DNA of 34,733 nucleotides from the NCBI RefSeq assembly GCF_900114055.1, contig NZ_FORR01000027.1:1-34733 (forward strand), written 5' to 3'. This document shows, in pieces, positions 8,557 through 15,818 of the stretch. Source of the stretch: Thermoflavimicrobium dichotomicum (lineage in GTDB: Bacteria > Bacillota > Bacilli > Thermoactinomycetales > Thermoactinomycetaceae). A program made the translations under genes and the position numbers. Each line of letters opens with the position of its first letter. The first letter of the stretch is position 1. Under the pieces are notes generated by a model that saw only the letters and a program-made list of their open reading frames with translations, was not told the origin of the DNA and searched no databases.

Positions 8557-9042
8557 ATCACTCTCTCTCCTTTTTAACTGTGGTTGTTTGGCTCCAACTA
8601 TTGGATCGGCTTGCTACTCATGCACCGTGTAAGGCTAAAAAGGCCAGTGGTGTTGATTTACGTTAGAAACAGGGTTGGAAGCAGATTTTCGAGTCTCCGA
8701 ATGAATCGACCCTAATTCAAATATAACGAAAAATCATTCATGGATGTATAGTATAAAAATTAAAAAAATAAAATTTCCCAGCGTTGTTGACAAAGTATCC
8801 GTTATATGCCAGTTTTCCTTATCCGCTTCACTCCCGCTCAATAAATACGAGAAAGAAGTCGTTTAACTGGAAAAGGAAAACCGGGTTTATAGAGCGGCCT
8901 CATTTCCCTTTGTATTTACCCGATGATCCCCGATGAAAAAGTGGGTTCCCAAGTTTTTTTGCTGTCTTTGAACACTGGGTCCCACATGATATGATAATGG
9001 TTGAAGATTCCAATCCTTTAGCTTCGAAGGTAAACAGGGCGT
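8557..9042. other. Divergent intergenic region, hutU / fic
   Basis: No gene. It contains hairpin element copy B (8784-8889) and an AT-rich block (about 8700-8780) upstream of hutU in which I find no convincing promoter or HutP-type UAG repeat array. Nearer fic, TTGAAC (8968-8973) and TATGAT (8990-8995), 16 bases apart, are a weak candidate fic promoter. Confidence 0.5.
8784..8889 (-). repeat. Dispersed hairpin element, copy B
   Basis: Lies in the opposite orientation to copy D. It begins GTTGTTGACAAAGTATCCGT (8784-8803), and the inner GTTTTCCTTATCC pairs with GGAAAAGGAAAAC. The CGCTTCACTCCCG and AGAAGTCGTT blocks are the complements of those in copies D and E. The far end (CCGGGTTTAT) has lost the terminal GTCAA. 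Confidence 0.75.
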
Positions 9043-9816
9043 ATGCGAAAAATCGATCAATTAAACGAGCTCCGCAAACAATATCCCATCCATCCGATTA
9101 CCATGCAGAGCTTCAAAGAAACACTTGACATTGAGTGGACCTATCATTCCAATAGCATTGAAGGAAGCACTCTCACCCTTGCGGAAACAGCGATCATTAT
9201 CGCGGACGGGATTACGATTGGCGGGAAAAGTGTAAGGGAGCATTTAGAGGCCATCAATCACAAGGAAGCGATTCTTTTTCTGGAAGAGCTCGCCAAAGAC
9301 CATGTACCGATGAGTGAACAGGTCGTAAAGGAAATCCACTCGATCATCCTGCGTGGAATCGATACTAAAAACGCAGGCGTGTATAGACATGTTCCCATTT
9401 ATATTCGAGGACAACAGCATGTACCTTCTCAGCCGTGGAAAGTTCCCATCGAGATGGAGCAGATAATGTATGACTATTATGAAAAATGGCAAGACCTGCA
9501 TCCGATTGAACGGGCAGCGTTTTTGCATTGCGAGTTTGTACGTATCCACCCGTTTATCGACGGAAATGGACGTACGGCTCGCCTGATCATGAATCTGGAG
9601 CTCATGAAAAGCGGATTAGTTCCACTCATTATTCGTAAGGATCAGCGAAAAGAATACTTCGAGGCTCTTCAACATTACGATGATCAAAAAGACATCAGCC
9701 AGTTCCTTACGATGATCGAAGCATTGGAAGAAGAAATGTTGGAACGATACATTGAAGCGGGAAAGGCATGTATTCCACCTGACGATATCGAGGAGGAGAG
9801 CGATGGAGGTCGCTAA
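9043..9816 (+). CDS. Fic-domain protein adenylyltransferase
   Basis: 257 residues. The catalytic Fic motif [12 protein letters not shown] sits at residues 169-180, with the active-site His at 169. An N-terminal inhibitory helix is present (SNSIEG, residues 36-41, fitting S/T-x-x-x-E-G/N with Glu40), so this is the self-inhibited class that transfers AMP to hydroxyl side chains of target proteins. The target is unknown. ATG 9043 has only a weak ribosome site. The last bases overlap the start of a small open frame by one base (TAATG). Two later segments in the window repeat its 3' part or its tail (14887-15224, 12527-12658), so this gene is the parent-like member of the repeated cassette. Confidence 0.88.
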   Translation: MRKIDQLNELRKQYPIHPITMQSFKETLDIEWTYHSNSIEGSTLTLAETAIIIADGITIGGKSVREHLEAINHKEAILFLEELAKDHVPMSEQVVKEIHSIILRGIDTKNAGVYRHVPIYIRGQQHVPSQPWKVPIEMEQIMYDYYEKWQDLHPIERAAFLHCEFVRIHPFIDGNGRTARLIMNLELMKSGLVPLIIRKDQRKEYFEALQHYDDQKDISQFLTMIEALEEEMLERYIEAGKACIPPDDIEEESDGGR

Positions 9817-9956
9817 TGCTGATGAGAGAGACAGAATTTCAGGATCATGTGACATCCATGCTCCATCAATCGTTGCGAACTAAAGTGGAAGCGGTAGGTG
9901 AAATGGATCATTTACCTGGTTCCCCAATAAAAAACCCATCACCTGTTGAAAATTGA
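9816..9956 (+). CDS. Small open frame after fic, probably truncated
   Basis: 46 codons starting ATG 9816 inside the fic stop (TAATG), with GGAGG six bases upstream. The product begins LMRETEFQDHVTSMLHQSL after the initiator. It runs straight into the terminator hairpin at 9932-9972 and stops there, so the natural gene was probably longer or cut by the cassette. Diverged, broken copies of the same bases follow the fic remnants at about 12541 and 15223, which shows the small frame travels with the cassette. I do not recognise a family. Confidence 0.4.
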   Translation: MLMRETEFQDHVTSMLHQSLRTKVEAVGEMDHLPGSPIKNPSPVEN

Positions 9957-9980
9957 AAAAGGTGATGGGTTTGTTTTTTT
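9928..9980 (-). terminator. CRISPR cassette 1 terminator hairpin
   Basis: A 12-bp stem AAACCCATCACC (9932-9943) with GGTGATGGGTTT (9961-9972). A-runs and T-runs on both sides let it work on either strand. On the minus strand it lies directly downstream of CRISPR array 1. The same hairpin precedes all four arrays. Confidence 0.8.
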
Positions 9981-10201
9981 AATCTATAGTAGATTCAATA
10001 CCACAGGGGCTTTAAATTCTCAGAAAGGATCAATTACCCAGTTTTCATTCTATGGTAGATTCAATACCATATCCTGATGATTCCATCAGTGGAATACCCT
10101 ACACTAGTTTTCATACTATAGTAGATCCAATACACTTATATTCTCGGATTTTTTGGGTGAAAGCAGATTCCCTAGTTTTCATTCTATAGTAGATCCAATA
10201 C
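9975..10201 (-). CRISPR. CRISPR array 1 (4 repeats, 3 spacers)
   Basis: Four repeats of about 27 nt at 9975-10001, 10041-10067, 10107-10133 and 10175-10201, with spacers of 39, 39 and 41 nt. On the minus strand the repeat starts GTATTGGATCTAC and ends AATGAAAAC, the GAAAC-like 3' end usual for the crRNA 5' handle in type III systems. The leader-distal copy (9975-10001) is degenerate (ends TTAAAAAA), as expected for the oldest end. A leader with a promoter lies at higher coordinates. Three further mini-arrays share the repeat. Confidence 0.88.
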
Positions 10202-10506
10202 ACTAAATTCAACACTCACCAAATCCTTTGTTATTTCTAGTATACACCCACTTCTCCATCCCTTTCAATACTCCATTATTGCAGTGAACCTCCGGTCGTG
10301 TTTTCACCATTCTGTCAAAATCACTTGAAACCCCTTGATACATCTAGGTTCAAAGCACCTGTACTCAAAAAGAGGTTCGCTGCATTCCAAGTATTCCAAT
10401 CTATCTTTATGACAAATCAGACTCCTGAAGAAATGGATCATCCAATGGAATAAGAGTGGGCGATTCATCCGCTTCTCCGGGAACCGAACTTTTTCATTTG
10501 ATAAAG
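10202..10506 (-). promoter_or_regulatory. CRISPR leader 1
   Basis: 305 bases conserved upstream (minus strand) of the array. It contains -35 TTGAAA (10268-10263), an 18-bp spacer and -10 TATACT (10244-10239), so transcription would start about 30 bases before the first repeat. Leaders 2 and 3 have exactly the same length and promoter position. Confidence 0.75.
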
Positions 10507-10555
10507 AAAAATGATTGTAAGCAAAAGAAAAAGAAACCTATCATGGCTTCTTTTC

Positions 10556-10868
10556 TCAGATTAACTTTGATGTTTTGATAAATCGCTTCAACTCATTATA
10601 AAAGTTCTCGCGAGTTCCACACATGATCACAACCACCGCATTGCCTTCCTCGTCCTCGTAGATCCGATAGGCAAGCTCATAATTCGCCCCTTTATATTTG
10701 ATGCCATAACCATAGACACCTGCAAGATCACCGGTCTTGGCTTCTCCAACATAAGGATTAGCGGATATTGCCTGTATTGCTTCAAGATATAGGCGTTTCA
10801 GTGGTTTCTCCTTCAACTTCTTCAAATAACGTTCAGCTGGTGGCAGATACTCAACAATATATTTTCCA
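10556..10868 (-). pseudogene. RelE/ParE-like toxin, start disrupted
   Basis: The open frame from TTG 10825 gives 89 residues, KKLKEKPLKRLYLEAIQAIS after the initiator, then GIKYKGANYELAYRIYED and a C-terminal VIMCGTRENFYNELKRFIK. This is the compact RelE/ParE ribonuclease or gyrase-toxin fold. The same frame continues upstream with KYIVEYLPPAERYLKKLKEK, which looks like the genuine N-terminus, but has no start before a TAG. A GTG behind GGAGG (about 10868) would be in phase if the AAAA run at about 10861-10864 had one A fewer. So either a one-base insertion has broken the start, or a shorter protein is made from TTG. It follows the putative antitoxin. Confidence 0.6.
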
Positions 10869-11135
10869 CACTAATCCTCCAGGTCTGCAAAAGAGTTCAG
10901 CTGTTCTATCTTTGTGGCCTCTCTTTAGTGCATTACGAGCCATTTCATCTGCTTCAGCAATCATCTCTTCCACAGCCGGACGGATTTGCGCTTGAACACG
11001 TTCAAACTCTTCAATCAACTGCTGTCCTTCATACCCTTGAGAAACCAAGTCCTTTAAAATCTCAGTCGCAAAGCCATGATCAGGACGACCAGCCGAACGA
11101 ATTACCCACTCCCCATTCTTCACAAACACATCCAC
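10851..11135 (-). pseudogene. Putative antitoxin of the RelE/ParE pair, probable frameshift
   Basis: The frame starts ATG 11135 with DVFVKNGEWVIRSAGRPDHG and a charged helical middle (EEFERVQAQIRPAVEEMIAE). As written it ends in an odd tail (DRTAELFCRPGGLVWKIYC) that runs into the toxin start. Dropping one base near 10920 (in AAAGAGAGG) gives instead EATKIEQLNSFADLED and a stop at about 10872, just before the toxin ribosome site, which is a much more natural ending. I infer a one-base insertion. The family is not recognised; its position upstream of a RelE/ParE gene argues for an antitoxin. Confidence 0.5.
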
Positions 11136-11191
11136 TTCATCTTTGATATGGTATTAAAATCGGGCTTTTGCTGCTTCTACAACAATGGCGG

Positions 11192-11764
11192 TCACTCTCC
11201 GAAAATATCTTTTAAAGAGATGGTCAGATCCTCAAAGATCCCTACTTTTATTTCGTCGTTCTGGCTTAATGCGTAGAATTGTCTCCAGTATCGTCTATCA
11301 ACTAACTGATATACTTCAACAACCTTATAGTCAGGATCAACAATCCAAAATTCCTTTACGCCGTACTGCTCATATAAGTAGAACTTTCTGCCTTTATCCT
11401 CATGTATTGTAGAAGGGGAAAGGATCTCTACAATTAAATCAGGCGCGCCTTTACATCCTTTACTATCTATCTTGTTCGGATCACAAATAACGGATACATC
11501 AGGAATAACAACCGTTGTAATCTCATTGTCGCTGTCCGATTCATTACAAAGACGTACATCGAAAGGCGCAGGGAACACTTTACAGGTCTTGCCTTTAAGG
11601 TACATTCCAAATTCTACTGTCAATGCCGTAACAATTGCTTGGTGTTGTGTAGACGGAGAAGCAAGCGCCACAGGGACGCCGTCAAACAGCTCCCAGCGCT
11701 GTCCATCATCCCAGGTTAAAAGATCGGCATAGGTATAACGCTTTTGTGGATCTGGTTTGCTCAT
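11192..11764 (-). CDS. Uma2-family (DUF820) endonuclease-like protein
   Basis: 190 residues. N-terminal RYTYADLLTWDDGQRWELFD, then IPDVSVICDP and GAPDLIVEILSPST, which are the PD-(D/E)xK core (Asp of IPDVSV, E-x-L-SPST) of the Uma2 family. Members are widespread in cyanobacteria and Firmicutes; their cellular role is unclear. The open frame reaches 11794, but AAAGGAGG lies eight bases before ATG 11764. It follows a 45-codon gene by 34 bases and is probably co-transcribed with it and with hicB on the minus strand. Confidence 0.82.
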   Translation of the reverse strand: MSKPDPQKRYTYADLLTWDDGQRWELFDGVPVALASPSTQHQAIVTALTVEFGMYLKGKTCKVFPAPFDVRLCNESDSDNEITTVVIPDVSVICDPNKIDSKGCKGAPDLIVEILSPSTIHEDKGRKFYLYEQYGVKEFWIVDPDYKVVEVYQLVDRRYWRQFYALSQNDEIKVGIFEDLTISLKDIFGE

Positions 11765-11798
11765 GGGTTGGACCTCCTTTATGGTCAATGCCAAGCGC

Positions 11799-11936
11799 TT
11801 ATAGTCCGAGATCTTTTTTCAGTTCCTCCAGAGTGACGTATGAGCCATCAGACGTTTCAATCTGCTCACGCTCTTCCGGTGTCAATGGTGAAGTATCTAC
11901 CAGCAGATCTTTTAGCAATTCCGCCGGTTTGCTCAC
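11799..11936 (-). CDS. Small acidic protein upstream of Uma2
   Basis: 45 residues from GTG 11936, with AAGGAGG seven bases upstream. The product starts SKPAELLKDLLVDTSPLTPE and ends VTLEELKKDLGL. The first residues (SKP) and the ribosome site (AAGGAGG with CC-rich spacer) resemble those of the Uma2 gene that follows. The Leu/Glu/Lys-rich composition suits a short helical antitoxin or partner, but no family is recognised. The strong ribosome site and snug fit between neighbours argue that it is real. Confidence 0.6.
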   Translation of the reverse strand: MSKPAELLKDLLVDTSPLTPEEREQIETSDGSYVTLEELKKDLGL

Positions 11937-11949
11937 GGGTGAACCTCCT

Positions 11950-12351
11950 TCATGGTTTGCGTTTCAGCTCAACGCCCAACATTTTCGCCGCTTCCTCTAA
12001 AGGAATATATTCTTTATCCTTTGCCTCCCATTGTTCCAACTCTTCTTCATTAATAGGGTAAGGATCCACATCATCACGATACGGAATCATCCAAACGTCA
12101 ACATAGATGATCTGATCCGATGGATTCAATAATTGAATGTTCTTCACATCGGACGGCTCCGGTATCTCTTCCCCATTTGCTTCCATCTCAGCCAGGCGGA
12201 AGCCCAACAGATCCCGCGCGTCCTTTATTCCCGTCTTTAGATCCGGGGCGGTAGCCATTCCTGGAAGATCCGGAAAGTACATAGAGACGTTATTTTCTGC
12301 TTGCTCTACTACGGCAGGGAAAACGTAGCTAGAAGGCAATTCACATTTCAT
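11950..12351 (-). CDS. HicB-like antitoxin (no HicA partner)
   Basis: 133 residues. The N-terminal half has the HicB partial RNase-H fold pattern: FPAVVEQAENNVSMYFPDLP, then a helix with DARDLLGFRLAEME. HicB normally neutralises the HicA mRNA interferase encoded next to it; no HicA gene (about 60 residues) is visible on either side. The C-terminal part (EEELEQWEAKDKEYIPLEEA then AKMLGVELKRKP) looks like a small DNA-binding helix pair, different from the ribbon-helix-helix of the classic form. The start ATG 12351 follows GGGAGGAAACAGG. The downstream neighbours are the 45-residue gene and Uma2. Confidence 0.72.
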   Translation of the reverse strand: MKCELPSSYVFPAVVEQAENNVSMYFPDLPGMATAPDLKTGIKDARDLLGFRLAEMEANGEEIPEPSDVKNIQLLNPSDQIIYVDVWMIPYRDDVDPYPINEEELEQWEAKDKEYIPLEEAAKMLGVELKRKP

Positions 12352-12526
12352 CCTGTTTCCTCCCGTTTCGGTTTAGTCTCTTCTTCTTGTCCACTTCGAT
12401 TCTATTTAGATCCGTAAATGAGACTTTCCTCTTTTTCCATTATCAGCAAAACAAACGATAGCTTTCACGTATTGATTATCTACTCCTTTTACGGTTATAA
12501 GTCTTCCCCGGTGTTTCGGAGGTGGC

Positions 12527-12658
12527 TGATGGAAGATGCTAACGCTGATGAGGGAAACAGAATTTCTGGATCATGTGACACCCTAGCCACATCAATAATT
12601 GCGAACTAGAGTGGAAGCGATAGGTGAATTAGATTATTTACCTGATTTCCTAATGAGA
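12527..12658 (+). pseudogene. Remnant of fic tail and following small frame (cassette 2)
   Basis: These bases repeat the sequence from the last codons of fic through the small frame at 9816-9956 (GATGAGGGAAACAGAATTTC, GATCATGTGACA, GTGGAAGCGATAGGTGAA), with in-frame stops and small indels. No protein can be made. It marks the left edge of the second CRISPR cassette. Confidence 0.7.
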
Positions 12659-12699
12659 AAACCCATCACCTGTTGAAAATTGAAAAAGGTGATGGGTTT
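12658..12699 (-). terminator. CRISPR cassette 2 terminator hairpin
   Basis: The same 12-bp stem as cassette 1 (AAACCCATCACC 12659-12670 with GGTGATGGGTTT 12688-12699), directly downstream of array 2 on the minus strand. Its T-run on that strand is interrupted (TTTTCTCATT), so it is weaker than the others. Confidence 0.65.
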
Positions 12700-12707
12700 G
12701 TTGTTTT

Positions 12708-12801
12708 GTTTTCATTCTATAGTAGATCCAATACAACTTTGAAGATAAACGAGCAGGGATTTATTTCCGCAAGAGTTTTCATTCTATAGTAGATCCAATA
12801 C
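12708..12801 (-). CRISPR. CRISPR array 2 (2 repeats, 1 spacer)
   Basis: Repeats at 12708-12734 and 12775-12801, identical to each other over 27 nt and to the leader-proximal repeat of array 1; spacer of 40 nt. Both the upstream leader and the downstream hairpin are shared with the other arrays. Confidence 0.85.
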
Positions 12802-13106
12802 CCTAAATTCAACACTCACCAAATCCCTTGTTATCTCCAGTATACACCCGCTTCCCCACCCCTTTCAACACCTCTTTTTTGCAGTGAACCTTCGGTCGTG
12901 TTTTCAATATATTGTCAAAATCGCTTGAAATCCCTTGATACATCTAGGTTCACAGCACTTGTACCCAAAAAGAGGCTCGCTGCATTCCAAGAATTCCAAT
13001 CTATTTTCATGACAAATGAGATTCCTGAAGAAATGGATCATCCAATCGAATAAGAGTGGGCAATTCATCCTCTTCTCCAGGAACCGGACTTTTTCATTTG
13101 ATAAAG
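12802..13106 (-). promoter_or_regulatory. CRISPR leader 2
   Basis: 305 bases, collinear with leader 1. TTGAAA (12868-12863), an 18-bp spacer and TATACT (12844-12839) read toward the array. Homology stops at GATAAAG (13106), ten bases from the cotA stop codon. Confidence 0.75.
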
Positions 13107-13115
13107 TACTAACTC

Positions 13116-14648
13116 TCAAATCACCACAAACGGTCTCATCATTTCATAATCCTCATGCTCAAGTATATGACAATGCCACACATACAAACCTTTATAAGGA
13201 CCAAATTTCATGATCATTCGGGTTACCTGGTTAGGATTAGCTCTTACTGTATCCTTCCATCCTCTTTCTTGTGGTTCAGGAGGGATCGACGGGCCAGTGT
13301 AATGGATGACTCTTTCCTTTTTAAAGCGTTCCACATCGAAAGGTCTCCGATCAAGGATTTGGAAATCAACTAAGTGAATATGAATAGGATGAGAATCGTT
13401 CGTTAGGTTGATGAGATACCATATTTCGGTTGACCCCAATTTTGGAGCTTCTGTTATGGGATCATCCCACCTTTTATTATCCAATAACATGAATTCACGG
13501 CCGTACTGATCGGTAATATCATCTAATGTTAAATATCTGATCTTTGAAGCTGATCGTTCTCTCAGTTTGGGAAGAGGCCCCAGATAAGACGGTATAACGC
13601 TCGTATCAATACTTGAAAGAGGAAGAGTTACTCTAAACTGCATCACTGTACCTACCGTATCCGGATCTGGCGGATCGCCGCCGGGAAAAGGAGCAGGGGC
13701 ATCATTGGTCATGATGATATTCTTTCCCTCCAGATTGGTAAAATCAATGATGACATCTGCTCTTTCTGCAGGAGCCAGCATGATTTCCTGGACCCCGATC
13801 GGGTATTCCATCAATCCTCCATCTGTTCCAATTTGATAAAGAAGTTGTCCTGAATCAAGCTTAAGCCTGTAAAAACGGGTGTTAGATGCATTTAGCAGTC
13901 TGAATCGATATTTACGTGGTTCCACTTCTAAATAGGGCCATACTTTGCCATTTACCAGAATAGTATCCCCTATAAATTCAGGAACGACCGATGTTTCCAA
14001 TTCCGGGACTGGTTTTTCCGGCTGCTTCGGGTAATAAAGAGAACCATCTTTATTAAAAGATTTGTCTTGTATAATAAGAGGGATTTCATATTTACCACAT
14101 GGTAAATTTAATGAACGTTCATGCTGATCTCTTATAATGTAAAATCCTGCCAATCCCGCATATACATTGAGTCTTGTGATCCCAAGCGCATGGTCGTGGT
14201 ACCAGAGAGTGCAGGCTCGCATGTAATTATCATATCGATATACTTTCTTTGTATAATATGGACCGACTTGTTTGAATCCTTTTGTAAACCAGGCCTCCGG
14301 ATAGCCATCGCTTTCAGGTTCAACGCTAGCCCCGTGTACATGTACCACCGTTCTTACTTCCGGTACATCTAAATGGGCACCATGTACCGTATAGTCTATC
14401 GGCAAAAGATGCTTCTCGGGAAGATTGTTGATCCATTTAACAAACACTTTTTCTCCGCTTTCCACCTCAATGGTTGGCCCAGGATAGCTGCCTTCATACC
14501 CCCAGACTGTTGTATCATTTAACTCACTATGGAGAGATTGCTTAAATTCCGTCATTTTCACTTCGTAATAAGTATGACTTTGATCTTTCCGGCAAGGTTT
14601 TAAAACAGGGAGAATGGGAAGTTTATCTGCAAATTTAGAGAGAACCAT
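13116..14648 (-). CDS. cotA: CotA-type spore coat laccase (multicopper oxidase)
   Basis: 510 residues, close to Bacillus CotA (about 513). It oxidises phenolic substrates and bilirubin with reduction of O2 to water; in Bacillus it sits in the outer spore coat and makes the brown pigment. All four copper motifs are present in order: TVVHVHG, WYHDHALGITRLNVYAGL, HPIHIH and HCHILEHEDYEMMRP. The N-terminus (LSKFADKLPILPVLKP) and VNGKVWPYLEVEPRKYRFR are typical CotA. There is no signal peptide, as expected for a coat protein. ATG 14648 follows AAAGGGGTGG. The C-terminus stops at MMRPFVVI, some residues short of Bacillus CotA, right at the CRISPR leader junction, so the last residues may have been replaced. 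It is an odd neighbour for CRISPR cassettes and toxin genes. Confidence 0.9.
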   Translation of the reverse strand: MVLSKFADKLPILPVLKPCRKDQSHTYYEVKMTEFKQSLHSELNDTTVWGYEGSYPGPTIEVESGEKVFVKWINNLPEKHLLPIDYTVHGAHLDVPEVRTVVHVHGASVEPESDGYPEAWFTKGFKQVGPYYTKKVYRYDNYMRACTLWYHDHALGITRLNVYAGLAGFYIIRDQHERSLNLPCGKYEIPLIIQDKSFNKDGSLYYPKQPEKPVPELETSVVPEFIGDTILVNGKVWPYLEVEPRKYRFRLLNASNTRFYRLKLDSGQLLYQIGTDGGLMEYPIGVQEIMLAPAERADVIIDFTNLEGKNIIMTNDAPAPFPGGDPPDPDTVGTVMQFRVTLPLSSIDTSVIPSYLGPLPKLRERSASKIRYLTLDDITDQYGREFMLLDNKRWDDPITEAPKLGSTEIWYLINLTNDSHPIHIHLVDFQILDRRPFDVERFKKERVIHYTGPSIPPEPQERGWKDTVRANPNQVTRMIMKFGPYKGLYVWHCHILEHEDYEMMRPFVVI

Positions 14649-14886
14649 GATTCCACCCCTTTATAATCTTCTCATTCACCATTATTTATTTCGAAAAAGA
14701 TATAAATATAACAACAATAGCAACATTAATTCAATAAAACCCCCGGAAATCTCACTGAAAACGCCTTTTGTTCTGACCCAGTCCTTTTATTAGAACCAAG
14801 GCACGTCTGGTCAATCAGCCATTGATCCGAAGCAAAAGAAACCAGAATGATAGTAGCATGAAAATAGAACGCTCATTTCTCATCAC

Positions 14887-15224
14887 ATCGAGATGGAGCA
14901 GATTATGACTGACTATTATGAAAAATAGAAAAACCTGCATCCAATTGAACGAGCTGCGTTTTTGCATTGCGAGTTCGTACGTATCCACCCGTTTATCGAC
15001 GGAAATGGACGCACGGCTCGCCTGATCATGAATCTTGGAGCTCATGAAAAGTGAATGGATTCCATTTATTATTCGTAAGGATCAGCGAAAAGAATATTTC
15101 AAGACTCTCGACGATCACAATAATCAAAGCATTGGAAGAAGAAATGTTAGAACGATACATTGAAGCGGAAAAAGCATGTGTTCCACCTGATGGAATCGAA
15201 GAGAGGACCGATGGAGGTCGGTAA
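14887..15224 (+). pseudogene. Decayed duplicate of the fic gene 3' part (cassette 3)
   Basis: Nearly the same bases as the second half of fic: the Fic motif [12 protein letters not shown] is still encoded at about 14987-15022. An in-frame TAG at about 14926, a one-base insertion near 15035 and an internal deletion of some 50 bases after about 15110 break it. The end (GATGGAGGTCGGTAATG) matches the fic stop region. It was evidently copied together with the downstream CRISPR cassette and then decayed. Confidence 0.85.
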
Positions 15225-15333
15225 TGACAATGAGGGGGCCATCATTCCTAGATCATTCAACCCCAATGCCTCATCAATCGTTGGGAATTAAAGCGGAAGC
15301 GGTAGGTGACGTGGATTGCTTACCTGATTTCCT

Positions 15334-15381
15334 AATGAAAAAACCCATCACCTGTTGAAAATTGAAAAAGGTGATGGGTTT
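15334..15381 (-). terminator. CRISPR cassette 3 terminator hairpin
   Basis: Stem AAACCCATCACC (15341-15352) with GGTGATGGGTTT (15370-15381), followed by TTTTTT on the minus strand, directly downstream of array 3. Confidence 0.8.
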
Positions 15382-15389
15382 GTTGTTTT

Positions 15390-15485
15390 GTTTTTAATCT
15401 ATAGTAGATTCAATACGTAATAAGTTATCCCAGAAGGAGGTGATTTTATATGCCAAGAGTTTTCATTCTAAAGTAGATCCAATAC
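15390..15485 (-). CRISPR. CRISPR array 3 (2 repeats, 1 spacer)
   Basis: Repeats at 15390-15416 (the leader-distal one, with the degenerate TTAAAAAC end) and 15459-15485 (one mismatch, AAAGTAG for ATAGTAG); spacer of 42 nt. The spacer contains GAAGGAGGTGATTTTATATG on the plus strand, which has the form of a ribosome-binding site and start codon. Confidence 0.83.
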
Positions 15486-15790
15486 CCTAAATTCAACACA
15501 CACCAAATCCCTTGTTATCTCTAGTATACACTCACTTCCCCATCCCTTTCAACACTCCATTTTTGCAGCGAACCTCCGGTCGTGTTTTCACTATTCTGTC
15601 GAAATTACTCGAAACTCCTTGATACATCTGGTTTCACAGCAACTGTACTCAAAAAGAGGTTCGCTGCATCCCAAGTATTCCAATCTATTTTTATGACAAA
15701 TGAGAGTCCTGAAGAAATGGATCATCCAATGGAAAAAGTGTAGTCGATTCATCCCTATCTTCGGGAACCGGACTTTTTCATTTGATAAAG
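15486..15790 (-). promoter_or_regulatory. CRISPR leader 3
   Basis: 305 bases, collinear with leaders 1 and 2. TTGAAA (15552-15547), an 18-bp spacer and TATACT (15528-15523) read toward array 3. Homology ends at TTTGATAAAG (15790). Confidence 0.75.
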
Positions 15791-15818
15791 AAAAAACCCT
15801 CAAATAAAGAGAATTAAC

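Noticed and set aside
4936-8666. Plus-strand open frames opposite hutG, hutI and hutU
   Set aside because: Shadow frames of strongly conserved genes; no ribosome sites or motifs of their own.
9928-9980. The hairpin beside each array taken as the CRISPR leader, with arrays on the plus strand
   Set aside because: The repeat's GAAAAC-type 3' end, the degenerate distal repeat on the hairpin side and the promoter on the other side all place the leader at higher coordinates on the minus strand.
12904-13119. About 70-codon minus-strand frames in leaders 2 (12904-13119) and 3 (15591-15803) with similar products
   Set aside because: The two products differ at many amino acid positions, and leaders 1 and 4 do not keep the frame, so this is conserved leader DNA and not a gene.
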